From Pythium myriotylum (lineage: Eukaryota > Oomycota > Peronosporomycetes > Pythiales > Pythiaceae): a stretch of DNA of 64,000 nucleotides. Position numbers and translations under genes: made by a program. The notes below the pieces were generated by a model. It saw only the letters and a list, made by a program, of their open reading frames with translations. It did not search any database and had not been told where the DNA came from. The stretch is from assembly GCA_023091665.1 (NCBI GenBank), contig JALJCQ010000025.1:124001-188000 (forward strand), read 5' to 3'. Positions 22,992 through 34,742 of this stretch are shown piece by piece (within the stretch, counting starts at the first letter, position 1; the number at the start of each line of letters is the position of its first letter).

Positions 22992-24123
22992 TCACTGACC
23001 GGCATCCTTCAGGAGTCCTCGCTTCGTCGCCAATTGCTCCATCCGCAGCACACCCATGAGAGTTCCCATCAACCATCGAACGGCGTAGTTGGGGTCTGCT
23101 CCCGAAAGTGCCCCGCCGATCTGCACACGGTAGTCGGTCGCATCGTCGTTTAACGCGACACTCCGCAGCCACACGAAGTTTGAACCCCACATATCCGAGT
23201 CTCCAGCAGTCTTTGACTGGATCTGAGGCGCAAACAATGTGCGTCCGAACTGAATGGCGGTGGTTTTCGTCCAAGACCGAGCCATGAGAAACAGATTATG
23301 CACATTGATCGTCGATTCCTGGTGTCTCCCGATTAGCCGTACGATCCACACGTCAGGCGATGGTTTCTGCAACGTCTCGATCCAGCAACGCGCACGCTCG
23401 TCCATAATCAGCTGGTACATCGCAGCTTCGGTGTACATTCCCCATGCCACGCGAGCCAAATCCATCATCGGGTATCCTCGGATCGTCTTCTCGAAACTGA
23501 ACTGCATCGCATCGCGAGACGACACCAAGCGACGACGCACGCGCCAACCGAAAAAACTCGCACCAATCTCCTCCGTGTCCTCACTCCACAAAAATGCATT
23601 CAACTCTTTCTGCGCCGCCTCGATCTCCGGTGCACAGTCCTCCATCGACATCGGCTCGTAGTACTTGAGCGTGATGGCTCGCCACTTCTTCACACATGCA
23701 TCCCAGTCGTCCTTTGCTGAGATCTCCAGAAGTCTCTCGATCGTGTCGCTGGCAAGACGGTGTTCCTGCAGTAGCCGCATCAGCACGGCGTGGTCACGTT
23801 CGAGTTGTCTCTGTTCGAGTTTGACTCGCACGAAGGGTCGGAAGCGAGAGAGTACATCTTTTGCGTTAGGATCGAGTACAGCGTCCCATGTGTCTTCATC
23901 TTCACCGTCTATGAGTGCGGGGACGATTGGTGCCATGATCTCGAGAATCTGAAGTGTTTGATGTTGGCGCGCGAGCCTTGCCTGTGTTATTCTCATTTGA
24001 CGTTAGATCGTGCTGATAGGAGAGCGATGCGTGATAGAAGCTCACCGCTCGTCGAGCGCGGGAGTTGCGTTCGCGCTCGCGCAGCGTAGAGCGGCTAGGC
24101 TGCGGTTCCAACGAGAGCTCCAT
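22992..24123 (-). CDS. array member 7: chimeric basic-motif/START-like protein
   Basis: Exon 1 24123-24046, intron 24045-23982 and exon 2 23981-22992; about 355 residues. The N-terminal part (basic motif through LVSSRDAMQFSFEK) is identical to member 6. The C-terminal part (MMDLARVAWGMYTEAAMYQ to the end) is identical to member 8. It is the gene expected from unequal crossing-over between the exon-2 cores of members 6 and 8. The reading frame is intact and the junction falls inside the most conserved block, so the hybrid should be functional if its parents are. Confidence 0.88.
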
Positions 24124-24766
24124 GTGAGCTGGTGGATTTTGTGGCGAGAAGAGGACAAGCTCGTCGGGAGAGTTTTCGGGAGCGATTGGTACAGTACTCC
24201 GTGGGTTATAGCCGGGAGCTCGGGAAGTGATCGCACGGAGAATGGTTGTCTCAACCTCGTCCGAACTCGACGTGCTGAAGTATTCCCGGCGCCCAATCTG
24301 CTGGCTGTAGGCAGAGATGGTTGCTCTTGCGTTCTCGTAACTGCATTTCCTGGGACAACCGAGCGCGATTTCTACAGGACAGAGAAGCATCTCCATAGCT
24401 CAAGAAAATTGAGTTGATTCCAATCACGAGGACCCTATACCATTTCGACACCGATTATAATTCACGGAAGTAATGAAAGACTCTCCATCGGATTACAGAG
24501 AAAAATCGCTGAAATATTACTGTACACGATATGTGATACTTGCCTGAATTATTCTCCGGTAAGTTAAATATCCTGGATTATAATTAAATCAGTGAGCCTT
24601 CGAAGGTGAAGCGTCACTAACGGCAAGGTGAGAAATACGCACTGCAGTATGTCTCTCTTCCTCTGTGCGTTTCATGGAGGTTACGGCACCTTTAGAGGTA
24701 TCGACCCAGTGAGAGCTGCAGTTGTGGGGGCGAAAAGGTAGATCGAAACAGTGTTTCTGACTTCAG

Positions 24767-25117
24767 GAGCCGGTGTCCACGACCAGCCCTCCCATGGTCG
24801 CCAATTGCTCCGTACGCAATGCCCTCATCACAGATTCGATCAGCTACCTCATGACGGTTGGAACCCAGACACGATATTTTTCTTCCAACTTACACAAGGT
24901 AGTCGGTTGCATCTTTTGTTCAACGCGATACTCCTCAGCCACGCTCGTTGTAGGCTCACTTGTCCGAGACTCCCACCCGACCGTGTTTTACTAAATCTAT
25001 GGTTCGTATAATGTGGTTGCGAACTGCATGGCACCAGTCTTGGTGCAGCGATTGAGTAGACCGAGGTTTGGCATATGATCGACGATTCCTGGTGCATATA
25101 CGAGCGCTTTCTCAGAG
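24767..25117 (-). pseudogene. second copy of the degraded spacer fragment
   Basis: Same sequence as 22250-22600, carried along by the 2517-base duplication. Confidence 0.6.
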
Positions 25118-25508
25118 AAGACTATGCGAAAACTTCATGAGGAGACTGAAACGACCGAGCTGGACGATCGTATCAAGTGAAAGACCTCAAATGTTCTTCG
25201 CCTCGGTCAACCCACTGAATCAGTTTGGGGGCTTGTGACATCAAATAAACTATCATCCACATCCCTCGGCTGCGTCGCCACGCTCATGTCTTCATCAACG
25301 ATGCATTATTCGCGAGGCAACCATTCCTTCGTCGCCGATCGGCCGACCTCAGGCACCACGGCAAGCGCCACGACGAGGTGAAGTACCGAGTTATTTGCAT
25401 CTTTGAGTCCAAGAAGCAAGCGACAGAGATCAAATGGGCTAAGTCTTCGTCGCAAAAATACTTGAAAGGAGGATTTGATTGTGTCAGCATTCTCTCTCGC
25501 GCGCAATC

Positions 25509-26677
25509 TCACTGACCGGCATCCTTCAGGAGTCCTCGCTTCGTCGCCAATTGCTCCATCCGCAGCACACCCATGAGAGTTCCCATCAACCATCGAACGG
25601 CGTAGTTGGGGTCTGCTCCCGAAAGTGCCCCGCCGATCTGCACACGGTAGTCGGTCGCATCGTCGTTTAACGCGACACTCCGCAGCCACACGAAGTTTGA
25701 ACCCCACATATCCGAGTCTCCAGCAGTCTTTGACTGGATCTGAGGCGCAAACAATGTGCGTCCGAACTGAATGGCGGTGGTTTTCGTCCAAGACCGAGCC
25801 ATGAGAAACAGATTATGCACATTGATCGTCGATTCCTGGTGTCTCCCGATTAGCCGTACGATCCACACGTCAGGCGATGGTTTCTGCAACGTCTCGATCC
25901 AGCAACGCGCACGCTCGTCCATAATCAGCTGGTACATCGCAGCTTCGGTGTACATTCCCCATGCCACGCGAGCCAAATCCATCATCGGGTATCCTCGGAT
26001 CGTCTTCTCGAAACTGAACTGCATCGCATCGCGAGACGACACCAAGCGACGACGCACGCGCCAACCGAAAAAACTCGCACCAATCTCCTCCGTGTCCTCA
26101 CTCCACAAAAATGCATTCAACTCTTTCTGCGCCGCCTCGATCTCCGGTGCACAGTCCTCCATCGACATCGGCTCGTAGTACTTGAGCGTGATGGCTCGCC
26201 ACTTCTTCACACATGCATCCCAGTCGTCCTTTGCTGAGATCTCCAGAAGTCTCTCGATCGTGTCGCTGGCAAGACGGTGTTCCTGCAGTAGCCGCATCAG
26301 CACGGCGTGGTCACGTTCAAGTTGTCTCTGTTCGAGTTTGACTCGCACGAAGGGTCGGAAGCGAGAGAGAACCGTTCTTGCGGCGGGATCGAGCACGGCA
26401 TCCGACGTGTCGTCATCGTCATCAAAGAGCGCCGGGACGATGGGCACCAATGTCTCGAGGATGTGTAGAATCTCCTGCTGTCGTGCGAGCTTGGCCTGCG
26501 CAGAGCAGATCGAGTCAGACACCAACGAATTGAAGTTGTGCACGGTCTCCGATAATATCGGAGACCGTGGCGAGATGGGTACATTTGTGGACTCACCGCT
26601 CGCCGCGCGCGGGACTTGCGCTCGCGCTCTCGTAGCGTTGAACGGTCGAGGAGCGAGGGCGCGGGGGCCAGTTCCAT
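25509..26677 (-). CDS. array member 8: basic-motif/START-like protein
   Basis: Exon 1 26677-26597 (27 codons, MELAPAPSLLDRSTLRERER then KSRARRA), donor GTGAGT; exon 2 26495-25509; about 355 residues. The intron is the longest in the array (101 bases) and holds a perfect 29-base palindrome. The retained intron is partly open: the exon-2 frame extends back to an ATG at 26543 inside the intron, which would give a protein of 344 residues lacking the basic motif. Its exon-2 core is shared almost base for base with members 6, 7 and 9. A GGTACACTGTACC palindrome lies 113-125 bases upstream. Confidence 0.87.
26541..26569. promoter_or_regulatory. perfect palindrome inside the member 8 intron
   Basis: Two 13-base arms (CACGGTCTCCGAT and its complement) around AAT. 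Each arm is the intron motif seen singly in members 3 and 5. In RNA this would be a strong hairpin within the intron; in DNA it would be a dyad site. Confidence 0.6.
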
Positions 26678-26789
26678 CAGGAATGAGCGAGCGCCGTGCG
26701 GTGGGTGGGAGACGAGGAAAAAGGTCTGAACAAAAGAAGACTTTCGAAAAAAAGTTGACTGGTGTGGCCTTCTGCTGTACGCGGTACCT

Positions 26790-26802
26790 GGTACACTGTA
26801 CC
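26790..26802. promoter_or_regulatory. palindrome GGTACACTGTACC upstream of member 8
   Basis: Complement of the motif before members 3 and 9. It is followed by CTTGATCTGATCC here and by TTTATCTGATCC at member 9, so the two promoters share more than the palindrome. Confidence 0.5.
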
Positions 26803-27027
26803 TTGATCTGATCCGCCCATCATCTCAACTGCGCAACTCACTCTCGACTGTTTGACGGTGCGAGCAGGGCATGTTGTCTCGACGTTGAGGTCACTCGCGG
26901 AGCCCGTACATGTAGGCAAGCAGGCTCCAGAATACGTGGGACCCTTTTGTGCACGATCTTGCCACTCTTACGGATCAACGGGCCAGATCTACCCACCGAA
27001 ATATTACTGGGGAATGTGAGGCTTCAG

Positions 27028-27250
27028 ATTTCGCCTTCCACGAGTCCTCGCTGTGTCGCCTACTACCCGACTTGAAGCAGCACGGCTAGAGTCCCCACGA
27101 GCCACTGCCAGTGCGAAGCTCATCCTCTGTCCTGAGATCGTCCCGAAGATCTAAATCATATTTAGACCTTCATGTTCCACCTGGTTGTCGCGTTCAGCAC
27201 GTCGATGGTCTGCCAAACGAAATTGACACCTCCAAATTCCAGTATCACGG
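27028..27250 (-). pseudogene. 3-prime fragment of a family member
   Basis: The minus strand reads NFVWQTIDVLN, then ISGQ, then LVGTLAVLLQVG and ATQRGLVE in shifting frames, which is the end of a family member with stops and deletions. Upstream of 27250 the similarity ends. The frame at 27470-27162 runs through it but adds an unrelated N-terminal part. Confidence 0.65.
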
Positions 27251-27940
27251 TCCTATCGAATAACATGTAAGATGGCGCCAATCTAGAGTCAGCGATCACA
27301 GTACACCACGTCTCTGGGGATACAAGAATGGAACTGCTAGTTTCAATTATTTCACCGTCGTGATGGGTTCTCGTAATCACAGCTCTATTGGTATGGGTTG
27401 ATTCCTGTATCTGTAGCCCAATCGAGGCTGGTTGAAAAGAAAACGCCCCACCAAGCTCACCATCAATCATCGCGCTTGTGGGTGAGTCGCGTAGCGCGAG
27501 CTCGGGGCGTCCCGAACGAGGACTCCCTGTACCATCAGCTGCAAGCCGGATTGATCGTGAATTTGTGGTCTATTGGTCGGCATCTAACACTCCTATTCTC
27601 GAACCCAGAGCGCAGTATCAACGCCTGCTTCTGGTCAAAGGCCATGCTGGAGCACACAAATCCGAAGTGTTGCGGATAGGCAGAAGTCCTCGAAGAGGTT
27701 GTTTGGTCTAAACCTGAGTTGGTTTTGTCATTATTTCTCAGATTTGTACGAGCGAAACTTCGTTTGAATAGAGTTTTCATATGTAATTCCACCCACTTTT
27801 GGTTGAAACAATTCTTAGCTCGACTAGCTGAAAACCGGGTTCATTGCGAATTGCAAACACATCCGACTAAGTTCATTTTGCACTGTCATGGATACATGAA
27901 AAATGCACGCCACCACCAAATACCAAACTTTCTGATGCAT
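27251..27940. other. spacer, no gene recognised
   Basis: Short overlapping frames only. Confidence 0.45.
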
Positions 27941-29088
27941 TTAATCGCAACTCGATAAGCTTTCGCTCTCCAGGAGCCCTCGCCTGGTTGATGCCTGCTC
28001 GATTCGCAGCAATATGGCCAGCGTCCCCATGAGCCACAGCTCAGCGTAGTTCGGGTCGTGACCCGAGATCTTCCCACCAAATTGCACGCGGTAGTCTGTT
28101 GCATTTTCGTTGATTGCGTCCGTGGTCATCCACACAAAATTTGCTGCTCACATATCTGACTCTTCAGCAGTCTTCATTTGCATATGAGGCACGACTAACG
28201 ACCGAGCGAACTGCAGAGCACGCCTCTTCGATCGTCGACGCACCACGAGGTAGAGCTTGTGGACGTTGATTGACAGACCGGCATGTCTTTCTGCCACCCT
28301 CACGATCCAGAGATCTGGTGTCACCTTTTGAAGTACATCGAGCCAGCAACGCAAGCGTGGGTCCATAAGTGACTGATAGACTTGAAGATTTGTGTGTAAA
28401 TCCCACGCCACATGAATAAAATCCATCATTGGGTATCCTCGGATCGTCTTCTCAAAGCTAAACTGCATCGCATCACGAGACGACACCAAGCGACGACGCA
28501 CGCGCCAACCGAAAAAACTCGCACCAATCTCCTCCGTGTCCTCACTCCACAAAAATGCATTCAACTCTTTCTGCGCCGCCTCGATCTCCGGTGCACAGTC
28601 CTCCATCGACATCGGCTCGTAGTACTTGAGCGTGATGGCTCGCCACTTCTTCACACATGCATCCCAGTCGTCCTTTGCTGAGATCTCCAGAAGTCTCTCG
28701 ATCGTGTCGCTGGCAAGGCGGTGTTCCTGTAGTAGCCGCATCAGCTCGTTGCGCTCGCGTTCGAGTCGTCGTTGTTCGAGTTTGACTCGCACGAAGGAGA
28801 GCACGCCTCTCGCAGTGGGATCGAGTATGGCGTCCCAAATGTTGTCGTCATCATCGAAGAGCGCGGGACTGATCATTACAATCGTCTCGAGATCGTGTCG
28901 AATCTCCTGCTGCCGCGCGAGCTTGGCCTAACCAAAATGGGTCGATTTAGATTCCTGACTGTATCGGAGACCATCCCGGGTCGATTGTAGACTTCTTCCC
29001 AGCTTACCGCACGTCGTGCTCGAGATTTGCGCTCGCGTTCACGGAGAGTTGAGCGGTCGGGGAGCGAAGGAGCGAGGCAAGGTTCCAT
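27941..29088 (-). pseudogene. array member 9: nonsense copy near the C-terminus
   Basis: Exon 1 29088-29008 (27 codons, LPDRSTLRERER then KSRARRA), donor GTAAGC, intron 80 bases with a partial TATCGGAGACCA motif, acceptor GGTTAG, exon 2 28927-27941. The conserved Trp of DMWASNF is TGA at 28148-28150, so the last 69 or so codons, including the WLMGTLAILLRIE helix, are cut off although they remain open to a TAA at 27941. About 280 bases of the core (28432-28712) are the same as in member 6, 7.5 kb away. The acidic N-terminal segment is 7-10 residues shorter than in members 6-8. Confidence 0.78.
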
Positions 29089-29173
29089 GGGAAAGTGACG
29101 TGCATCGGAGGACGATGAAAAAGGTCTGAGCAAACAGTCTTCCGAAGGTGGGACAGTGCGAATTTTTTAACGC

Positions 29174-29186
29174 GGTACAGTGTACC
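29174..29186. promoter_or_regulatory. palindrome GGTACAGTGTACC upstream of member 9
   Basis: 86-98 bases before the ATG; identical to the motif before member 3. Confidence 0.5.
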
Positions 29187-29353
29187 TTTATCTGATCCCC
29201 TATCGTTTCCCGATGTGATCATCGAGCTGACGATCCCTGGGAACGCAAACGATCACGTCGACCGATCCCTGGGTCGGGTTTATGTTCCGGAATGGATCGG
29301 TGGACGGAGACTCACGAGACGTCACGTTGAAGTTGAGACCACCCCCATGCATG

Positions 29354-30497
29354 TCACGATGTGCTATCCACCAGCAGTCCTCTCTTCGTCGCCATCCGCT
29401 CGACTCGAAGCAGCACGGCTAGAGTCCCCATGAGCCACCGGGCTGCGTAGTTCGTGTCCTGTCCCGAGATCATCCCGCCGCTCTGCACGCGGAAGTCCGT
29501 CCCGTCGTCGTTCAACGCGTCGATGGTCTGCCAGACAAAGTTGACGGCCCACATATCGGAATCACGTGTCGCCGTATTGTGAATCTCAGGCACGAACAGC
29601 GAGCGTGCGAACTGCGTTGTTCTCGTTCTCGTTCGCGTTCGTACCACGAGATACAGTTTGTGGGTGGTAAACGATAGCCCCGGGTACCGCTCGGCCTCTC
29701 GCACGATCCAGATGTCAGGCGTCAGCTTCTGGAGCACGTGGAGCCAGCACTTGACATGCGGGTCCAAAGCCGACTGACACACTGAGAGGTCTGTGTATAA
29801 TCCCCAGGTCACCGCCGCGTAGTCTTTCATCGAACACCCAAAGAGCGTCTTTTCAAAGCTGAACTGTATCGCATCGCGTGATGGGACGAGCCGACGCCGC
29901 GCTGTCCACCCAAAGAAGCTCGCGCCGATGCCATGCGTATCCACGCTCCAAACAAACGCGTTCATTTCCCGCTCGCCTCTCTCGAGCTCACCCAGGCAAT
30001 CCTCAAGTGTCAGAGGCGTGAAGCACCGTTGGGCGGTGACGAGCCAGCGCTTTGTGCTCTCTTGCCATTCGTCTCGAAGTCCTACCTCCCTCTCGAGCAA
30101 GCCAGCGAGCACAAAGGACGCCACGCGGCGTTCGCGTAAGAGTCCGCGCAGCTGCGCTCGCTCGTGCTCGAGTCGTCGGGTCTCGAGTATGAGCCGCTGC
30201 GCGCGAAGCAAATGCTCTCGAAGGCGAGCAGTATCCGAATCCATCGTGTCGTGGTCGTGGGCGTGGTTGTCTAGCGTTGGGAGGATAGGTATTACAGCCT
30301 CGAGCACCTCGACGGTCGCTCGTAGTTGCTTGAAGTTGGCCTAATGGTCGGAATAAGCCGTGCAAAGCCCGACAGAAGTGAGATCAAGAGACCGCACGCA
30401 CCGCTCGACGCTCGCGGGACTTGCGTTCGCGCTCGCGAAGGATCTGGGGCGAGACCGGCCTCCTAGCGAGCAATCGACTCCGCTCGTTTGACTCCAT
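29354..30497 (-). CDS. array member 10: basic-motif/START-like protein
   Basis: Exon 1 30497-30402 (32 codons) has a divergent lead-in, PVSPQILRERERKSRERRA, without the usual DRxT before LRERER. Intron 61 bases (GTGCGT to ATTAG). Exon 2 30340-29354 starts ANFKQLRATVEVLE; about 360 residues. The acidic segment is His/Asp-rich (NHAHDHD) and the linker has REVGLRDEW. A run of Arg-Thr repeats (RTRTRTRTT) replaces the usual VKTxTGF strand, made by a CGNACN-type repeat at about 29613-29645. The C-terminal half belongs to the DIWIVREAERYP sub-clade. Confidence 0.83.
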
Positions 30498-30896
30498 CTA
30501 ACTCGAACGATTGGTTGCTTTTTTCGTTGTGTGAAGTCGGCACCCGACTGTCCGCGTGAGGTGGGCTGGTTTGCAGTGATACTCTCTCGTAATCAGTTCA
30601 AGAACCGAGACGGCATCACAATCAGCAAGATCCTTTTGGTGCGTGATCCCCCATGTTGAGCCACAGAATGAAATGAATACACTTCTTCGTCGATCCGAAG
30701 CGCAACCAAAGTCGGAGCTTAGTCGATTTCAGCGGTGAGGACGCGAGCTCAGCAACCACGAGACGCACGTGGAGGTTCGAGACTCGCCACCCACCATTTG
30801 TGGGGATTATCCATGCCGTCGTTGTGTTGATAAATGAAAAAATGCGTCTTTCCCAGGTACTCTGACTGGGATTTCGCCGTAAGAATCGGCTTTTTA

Positions 30897-32031
30897 TCAG
30901 TCGCCACGGAGGAGTCCTCGCTTGGTGGCCAGGCGCTCGGCACGCAGCAGCACGGTCAGTGTCTCCATGAGCCATTGAGCCGCGTAACTTCTGTCATGAC
31001 CTGACAGCTTGCCCCCAATAAGCGCGCGGTAGTTGGTCGCGTCGTCGTTCAGTGCTTCGAACTTGAGCCACACAAAGTTGGACGCCCACATGTCTGAGAG
31101 CTCGTTCGTCTTCTTCTCGATCTCGGGAACGCTCACTGACCTTACGAACTGCGTGAACCCGTTTTCCGTCTTGATGCGGCTCACCAGGTAAACCATGTGA
31201 GCATCCAGCGAGATCAAAGGGTATCGCTCGACACACCGCACGATCCAGATCTCGGGTGAGAGCTTTTGCAGCACGTCCGCCCAGCCGATGCCTCGGCGAC
31301 CAACGACGACTTCGTCGTACGCCTTGTGGTCGGTGTAACCCTGCCAGCAGACGTTCACAAAATCCATCATCGGGAATCCTCGCAACGTCTTCTCGAAGCT
31401 GAACTGAACCGCGTCGCGGGACTCAACGATGCGTCGACGGGCTCGCCACCCGAAGAAGTTGACCCCGACGGACGCAGTGTCGAGGCTCCAGATGAACGCG
31501 TTCAATTCTTTTTGGGAGGCTTCAATCTCTTCCAGGCAGTCTTCCATCGTCCACGGCTTGAAATACCGACGCGTTATCGCCCGCCATCGGCGGATGCTGG
31601 CCTCCCAGTGGTTTGTCGCAACGCCCAACATACTCTCGATCGCGATCGAAGCGAGACGATGCTCTTGGTACATCCGGTTTAGCTCCGCTCGGTCGAGTTC
31701 TAGTTGTTTTTTCTCCCGAGCAAGTGCTATCGACCGCCGCAGCTGGAGGCGGATCTTTGCGGCATCTGCACCTAGCACGGAATCCCACAAGGCGTCATCC
31801 TCGTCGAAGACACTCGGCAGGATCTCTGCCACGGTCTCGTAGAACTCGAGCGTCGCTCGCTGATGGCGTAGCATCAGCTGTGAGAGAACACGAAGGACGG
31901 TTAAAACGAGACGCTATGGCAAGTAGGACGCGGTAGCCTACCGCACGGCGTTCGCGAGACTTTCGCTCGCGCTCGCGGAGCGTCTGTCGATCGGGTCGCG
32001 AGGACTGGAGACCACGGAGGGAGACTTGCAT
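30897..32031 (-). CDS. array member 11: basic-motif/START-like protein
   Basis: Exon 1 32031-31942 (30 codons, MQVSLRGLQSSRPDRQTLRE plus the basic core), donor GTAGGC; intron 64 bases ending CTCACAG; exon 2 31877-30897, opening LMLRHQRATLEFYE in place of AKL. About 356 residues. The core is close to the array consensus (RRYFKPWTMEDCLEEIEASQKEL, FFGWRARRRIVESRDAVQFS, WIVRCVERYPLISLDAHMVY), shown here in fragments. It shares the TASVGV sequence before FFGW with members 14 and 17. Confidence 0.85.
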
Positions 32032-33210
32032 CGGATATCGTACTGGGAAGATCTCCCCTCAGCTGTAGAGCGAGCGACGGGACGAACTGGGTGGATGGCG
32101 ACAGAGAAAAAGTGGTTCCCGTACCTACGCACCTGATCCCCTGGTTCTCGAGGTCTGTGGCCAATGTTCCAATTGCGTGGGTTCTTCGTGAGTTGCTGGC
32201 GACTCATTCGAACACGAGTTATGACAGCGTTGACGGGTGCTGAGTTCGTCAACATCTGGCAGAACCAACGTCAAAGTCGCTTTGTGGGTTCTTCACAAAA
32301 AGTGCGTTCACGTGTGATTTGAATGTCTCAACCAAAAGCGCCAACGGTGGGGATGATAAGCTCGGCCGCCAAGCTTCTGCTGGTCTGAGATGGGACAACC
32401 TTTTGTCGCAGTTGATGGGGAGTGGATTCCTCTCCCGAGAGCCACCTGCGCGTCGATCGATGGACTTTCTCGATCCCGCGATTCTCAACCGTTTTGTGTC
32501 GCGAATGCCACGATGGAAGCCGTTACTTACGACATTGATGGATTCGAAGTGTCAGGCGATTGGGAAGGGCGTCAAGTGTTTACATCAAGTTATCCGGAGC
32601 AATTCCGCAACGAAACAAAGCCATCTCGATTCCTAGCCATCCATGCTTCAATAACTCCGCTACAAGCATGTGGGTCCGCGGCGTCCTCCTCTGGTGGAAG
32701 GCTTGTCGCCCACGTCTATCGTTTGTGCTTGGCCTATACAGCCTGAAGCTTTGAATAGACGGCCGATGGAAGAAAAACGCGTTAGCATGAACGCTGCTAG
32801 CCAGAGTGCTAAGTGAGACTGCGACCTTGCGTGGCGAGCAACCCATCAATTACGTGCAGTATACCACGCTCGCTGCGCGATCGGTAAAACCACGGTCTCG
32901 TCTCCGTCTTCTTTACGGTGGGGTCTTCTGTGTTGCATCTGTGTGAGTGGGAGGCACCATCGAACAACCGATCGAGATCTGCAGGATTCTCGTGACATGC
33001 TGTGAGTCGTTGGCTTAGTGCCTGCAAAGCTCTGACGTGCGAAGCCACAGTAATCACCAGCATACCGGCTCAATTTGGCTTCCTGCTCGTCCACATAAGC
33101 TGCGCGCGTGCAATAGGATTGGAGATCGGGATGGTTCTTGATAATACGATCGAGTTGAGAACGACCAAAAACTCCTCGACAAGAAAAACATTCGAAGACC
33201 TTGCCAACGT
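32032..33210. other. 1.2-kb spacer, no gene recognised
   Basis: Contains the promoter side of member 11. Frames at 32319-32746 (+) and 33286-32846 (-) overlap each other and show no domain. Confidence 0.45.
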
Positions 33211-34363
33211 CTAGCTCTCCAAGAGCCCTCTTTTGGTCGCCGCCCACTCGGTGCGCAAAATCACGGCCAGAGTCTCCATCAGCCATTTCGCTGCGTAGTC
33301 TGCATCCGGTCCCCCCAGCTTGCCGCCAATGTGGGCTTTATAGTCGGTCCCGTCCCCGTTGAGCGCATCAAAGCTGAGCCACACGAAGTTCGAGGCCCAC
33401 ATATCCGAGAGTTGGTTGGTCCTCTTCTGGATCTCAGGCTCAAATAGCGTCCGCCAAAAGATGAGAAATCCGGTATCAGTCTTGACGCGACAACCCAGGT
33501 AAACTGTGTGCCCAGTGAGCGGGATCGACGGATACGAATCCACGACTCGCACGATCATCATATCTGGAGTGAGCTCTTGAAGCACTTCGACCCAGCCCCG
33601 CCTTTGCTTTCCGGCGATGATGTCATTGTACATGGTTGGATCTCTGTAACAGTTCCACCAAATATTCACGAGGTCAATCATAGAAGAGCCGATTACTTTC
33701 TTCTCGTAGCTGAACTGCACGGCGTAACCTGATTCGACAATGCGCCGTCGAATGCGCCAGCCAAAGAAGCTCCCGCTGAGCAACTGAGTGTCCAGACTCC
33801 ACAGAAACGCGTTAAGTTCTTTCTGGGCCGCTTCGACCTCCTCCAAACAGTCTTCCATCGTCTTCGGCTTGAAATGCTGACGCGTGATCATTCGCCAATG
33901 GCGGAGACTGGCGTCCCAGTCACTACTGATGGTCGCGAGCAGAGACTGGACCGCGGCCGAGGCCATGATTTTTTCGTAAAGCAAAAGTTTCAGCTGCGAA
34001 TTTTCCCGTTCAAGCTGTCGCTGTTGCCGAGCTACCATGATCAAGCGTTTCAAGTGGTCATGAACTTGCACAGCATCCGGTTGGAGCACGAGCTCACTCG
34101 ACGTGTCGTTCGGATCGAGGAGCGATGGCAGCATCGCTACGACTCGCTCAAACTGCCTTAACGTCTCGCGCTGCCGTTCGAGCTTGGCCTAGAAACAACA
34201 CGTGGCTTGTCAACTCAAAAATGCAATAGAAATCGGACAAGAACCAGACTCAACTCACGACTCGCTTCTGCCGAGACTTGCGCTCGCGCTCGCGGAGCGT
34301 CTCTCGGTCGGGTCGCGACGTCGGGCGCGCTCCCTGTGCCTCGTTGCTGAGAGAGACTTGCAT
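33211..34363 (-). CDS. array member 12: basic-motif/START-like protein
   Basis: Exon 1 34363-34259 (35 codons) ends RERERKSRQKRV; the Glu of RER is Gln and the last Arg is replaced by Lys-Arg. Donor GTGAGT, 70-base intron ending TTTCTAG, exon 2 34188-33211 opening AKLERQRETLRQFE. About 360 residues. The most divergent of the VRVVDSYP type: SGSFFGWRIRRRIVESGYAV, YEKKVIGSSMIDLVNIWWN and GGPDADYAAKW. Several conserved positions are changed (SRD to SGY, EHRLAS to EKIMAS). Confidence 0.82.
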
Positions 34364-34742
34364 GGAATCTCACTTCCGGGATGTCGAGAACGAGAAGAAG
34401 CGCTGGGGATGAGTCGATGAGAGCAAGTGATCGGCGCTTGCCTTTCGATCGGGAAGAGTTGAGCCTCCAACAGTACTAATTTAGGATTGTACCCTCCCAT
34501 TCTGGTCCGAGAAGCTGTCTCGATACTAATCTGAGGTGTTGAGTAGAGTGGTGCTTGCAGAGTCGAGGTGATGATGTAACATGTGACCAACTCGCTACCA
34601 TAAGGCGGCATGGCATATGTTGAAACGGAATTCGTGAGTCAGACTTCGAGGTTGGTGATCAAACACGCCATCTTGTTCCTAGGTTGGTATTTGTGTCGAG
34701 GACTGCCGTAGAATGCAGGACGACATTAGATCGTGTCATCCT

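Larger units (their letters stand above)
20998..26369. repeat. 2517-bp tandem duplication, 2.13 copies
   Basis: Sequence from 20998 to 23852 recurs at 23515-26369 with offset 2517. All open frames on both strands are identical in the two copies; the only difference noticed is one base near 26318-26319. The unit runs from the exon-2 core of member 6, through its promoter and a spacer, to the exon-2 core of the next gene, so the 338-base core is present three times. Confidence 0.92.

Noticed and set aside
20998..26369. CRISPR-like or satellite array
   Set aside because: The long repeat is a coding tandem duplication of 2.5 kb. No short repeat-spacer arrangement exists, and the genome is eukaryotic.
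33211..34134. Exon-2 frames starting at their first ATG as single-exon genes
   Set aside because: Every member has the basic-motif exon at 60-100 bases upstream with matching phase and splice sites, so the ATG inside exon 2 is not the main start.
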